Positions 6,267 to 6,602 of a DNA stretch of 6,602 bases are shown here, one piece after another. The translations under genes were made by a program, and so were the position numbers. Position 1 is the first letter of the stretch. Each line of letters starts with the position of its first letter. The stretch is from Chloroflexota bacterium (GTDB lineage: Bacteria; Chloroflexota; Limnocylindria; QHBO01). The DNA lies in the NCBI GenBank assembly GCA_029865285.1, contig JAOUHE010000093.1, positions 1 through 6,602 on the forward strand. The letters are read 5' to 3'. The notes under the pieces are model-generated. The model saw nothing but the letters and a program-made list of their open reading frames with translations, did not search any database and was not told where the DNA came from.

Positions 6267-6303
6267 CGCCCTTCTGGTTGCCCGGGCCAAGAGGCCTCGC
6301 CGC

Positions 6304-6307
6304 GGAG
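6304..6307 (+). promoter_or_regulatory. Ribosome binding site supporting the mtfA TTG start
   Basis: GGAG with 6 bases to the TTG at 6314. An upstream in-frame TTG at 6278 is the main alternative but has no purine-rich site before it. Confidence 0.5.
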
Positions 6308-6313
6308 ACGTCG

Positions 6314-6602
6314 TTGAGCTGGATCCATCCGTTCCGCACCCTGCGTCGCAACCGCGCCACGTCGCGGCCGTTTCCCGTGCCCTGGGACGAGATCCTGGCG
6401 CGCAACTTCCCGCTTGATCTGCGGCTGCCCGAGGCTGACCGCCACGATCTGCGACGGCGCATGCAGATCTTCCTGAGTGAGAAACGCTTCGAAGGCGTGG
6501 GCGGGCTCGAGATGACCGACGAGATCCGCGTGACCGTGGCCGCCCAGGCCTGCCTCCTGCTGCTGCATCGGGATGAGGAGAGCTATCCCGCGCTCCGGAC
6601 CA
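6314..6602 (+). CDS. mtfA: MtfA-like zinc-dependent peptidase, 3'-truncated by the window edge
   Basis: The frame runs from a TTG at 6314 to the window end with 96 codons and no stop. The translation begins MSWIHPFRTLRRNR and continues with PFPVPWDEILARNFPL (19-34), LRRRMQIFLSEKRFEG (46-61), GGLEMTDEIR (63-72) and VTVAAQACLLLL (73-84). The FEGxGGLE/MTDE and VAAQACLLLL strings are hallmark N-terminal sequence of the MtfA (YeeI, DgsA anti-repressor) family. In Escherichia coli MtfA binds the glucose repressor Mlc and has zinc aminopeptidase activity (M90). Members are about 250-270 residues long, so roughly a third is present and the HExxH zinc motif lies beyond the edge. Whether it controls sugar uptake in this organism is unknown, since many MtfA-carrying bacteria have no Mlc. 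The first internal ATG is at codon 50, inside the conserved region, so a TTG start is needed. The gene follows the protease terminator and probably has its own promoter. Confidence 0.87.
   Translation, partial: MSWIHPFRTLRRNRATSRPFPVPWDEILARNFPLDLRLPEADRHDLRRRMQIFLSEKRFEGVGGLEMTDEIRVTVAAQACLLLLHRDEESYPALRT

Overview
This is a high-GC bacterial window (roughly two thirds G+C by eye) with dense gene packing, frequent TTG starts and clear Shine-Dalgarno sites. The large ATPase that opens the window belongs to a predicted-ATPase/cyclase type common in soil Chloroflexota and Actinomycetota. A soil Chloroflexota or deep-branching actinobacterial lineage is therefore my best guess, but nothing here proves it. 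I see no mobile element, CRISPR array, rRNA or tRNA, and no stretch over 300 bases without a gene.

Layout. Positions 1-2496 (+) hold the 3' part of a large STAND-type ATPase with a TPR-like helical tail; its N-terminal effector domain lies beyond the left edge. Five bases later, and convergent with it, a run of four minus-strand genes is read from right to left. These are a four-helix membrane protein of unknown function (5105-4653), a DinB-like protein (4624-4172), a CPA1-type Na+/H+ antiporter (4132-2927) and a small YCII-related protein (2816-2502). Gaps of 28 and 39 bases between the first three suggest co-transcription. The 110-base gap before the YCII gene leaves its linkage open. The DinB gene may also have its own leaderless promoter.

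A 178-base divergent intergenic region (5106-5283) separates this run from a plus-strand gene for a secreted M43 (pappalysin/ulilysin-like) zinc metalloprotease (5284-6189). That region carries a sigma70-like promoter and an overlapping inverted repeat. A strong hairpin follows the protease gene. Next comes the 5' part of an mtfA-type zinc peptidase gene from 6314, cut by the right edge; it starts with TTG and is identified from its translation.

Working together: no single pathway links these genes. The minus-strand set may serve envelope or ion homeostasis (antiporter plus a small membrane protein) together with a DinB-fold protein, but that is inference from proximity. The two plus-strand peptidases are probably separate transcription units. 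I found no convincing new multi-gene system. The items most worth checking are the operator-like dyad in front of the protease, the possible leaderless DinB promoter, and a possible cysteine switch in the protease.
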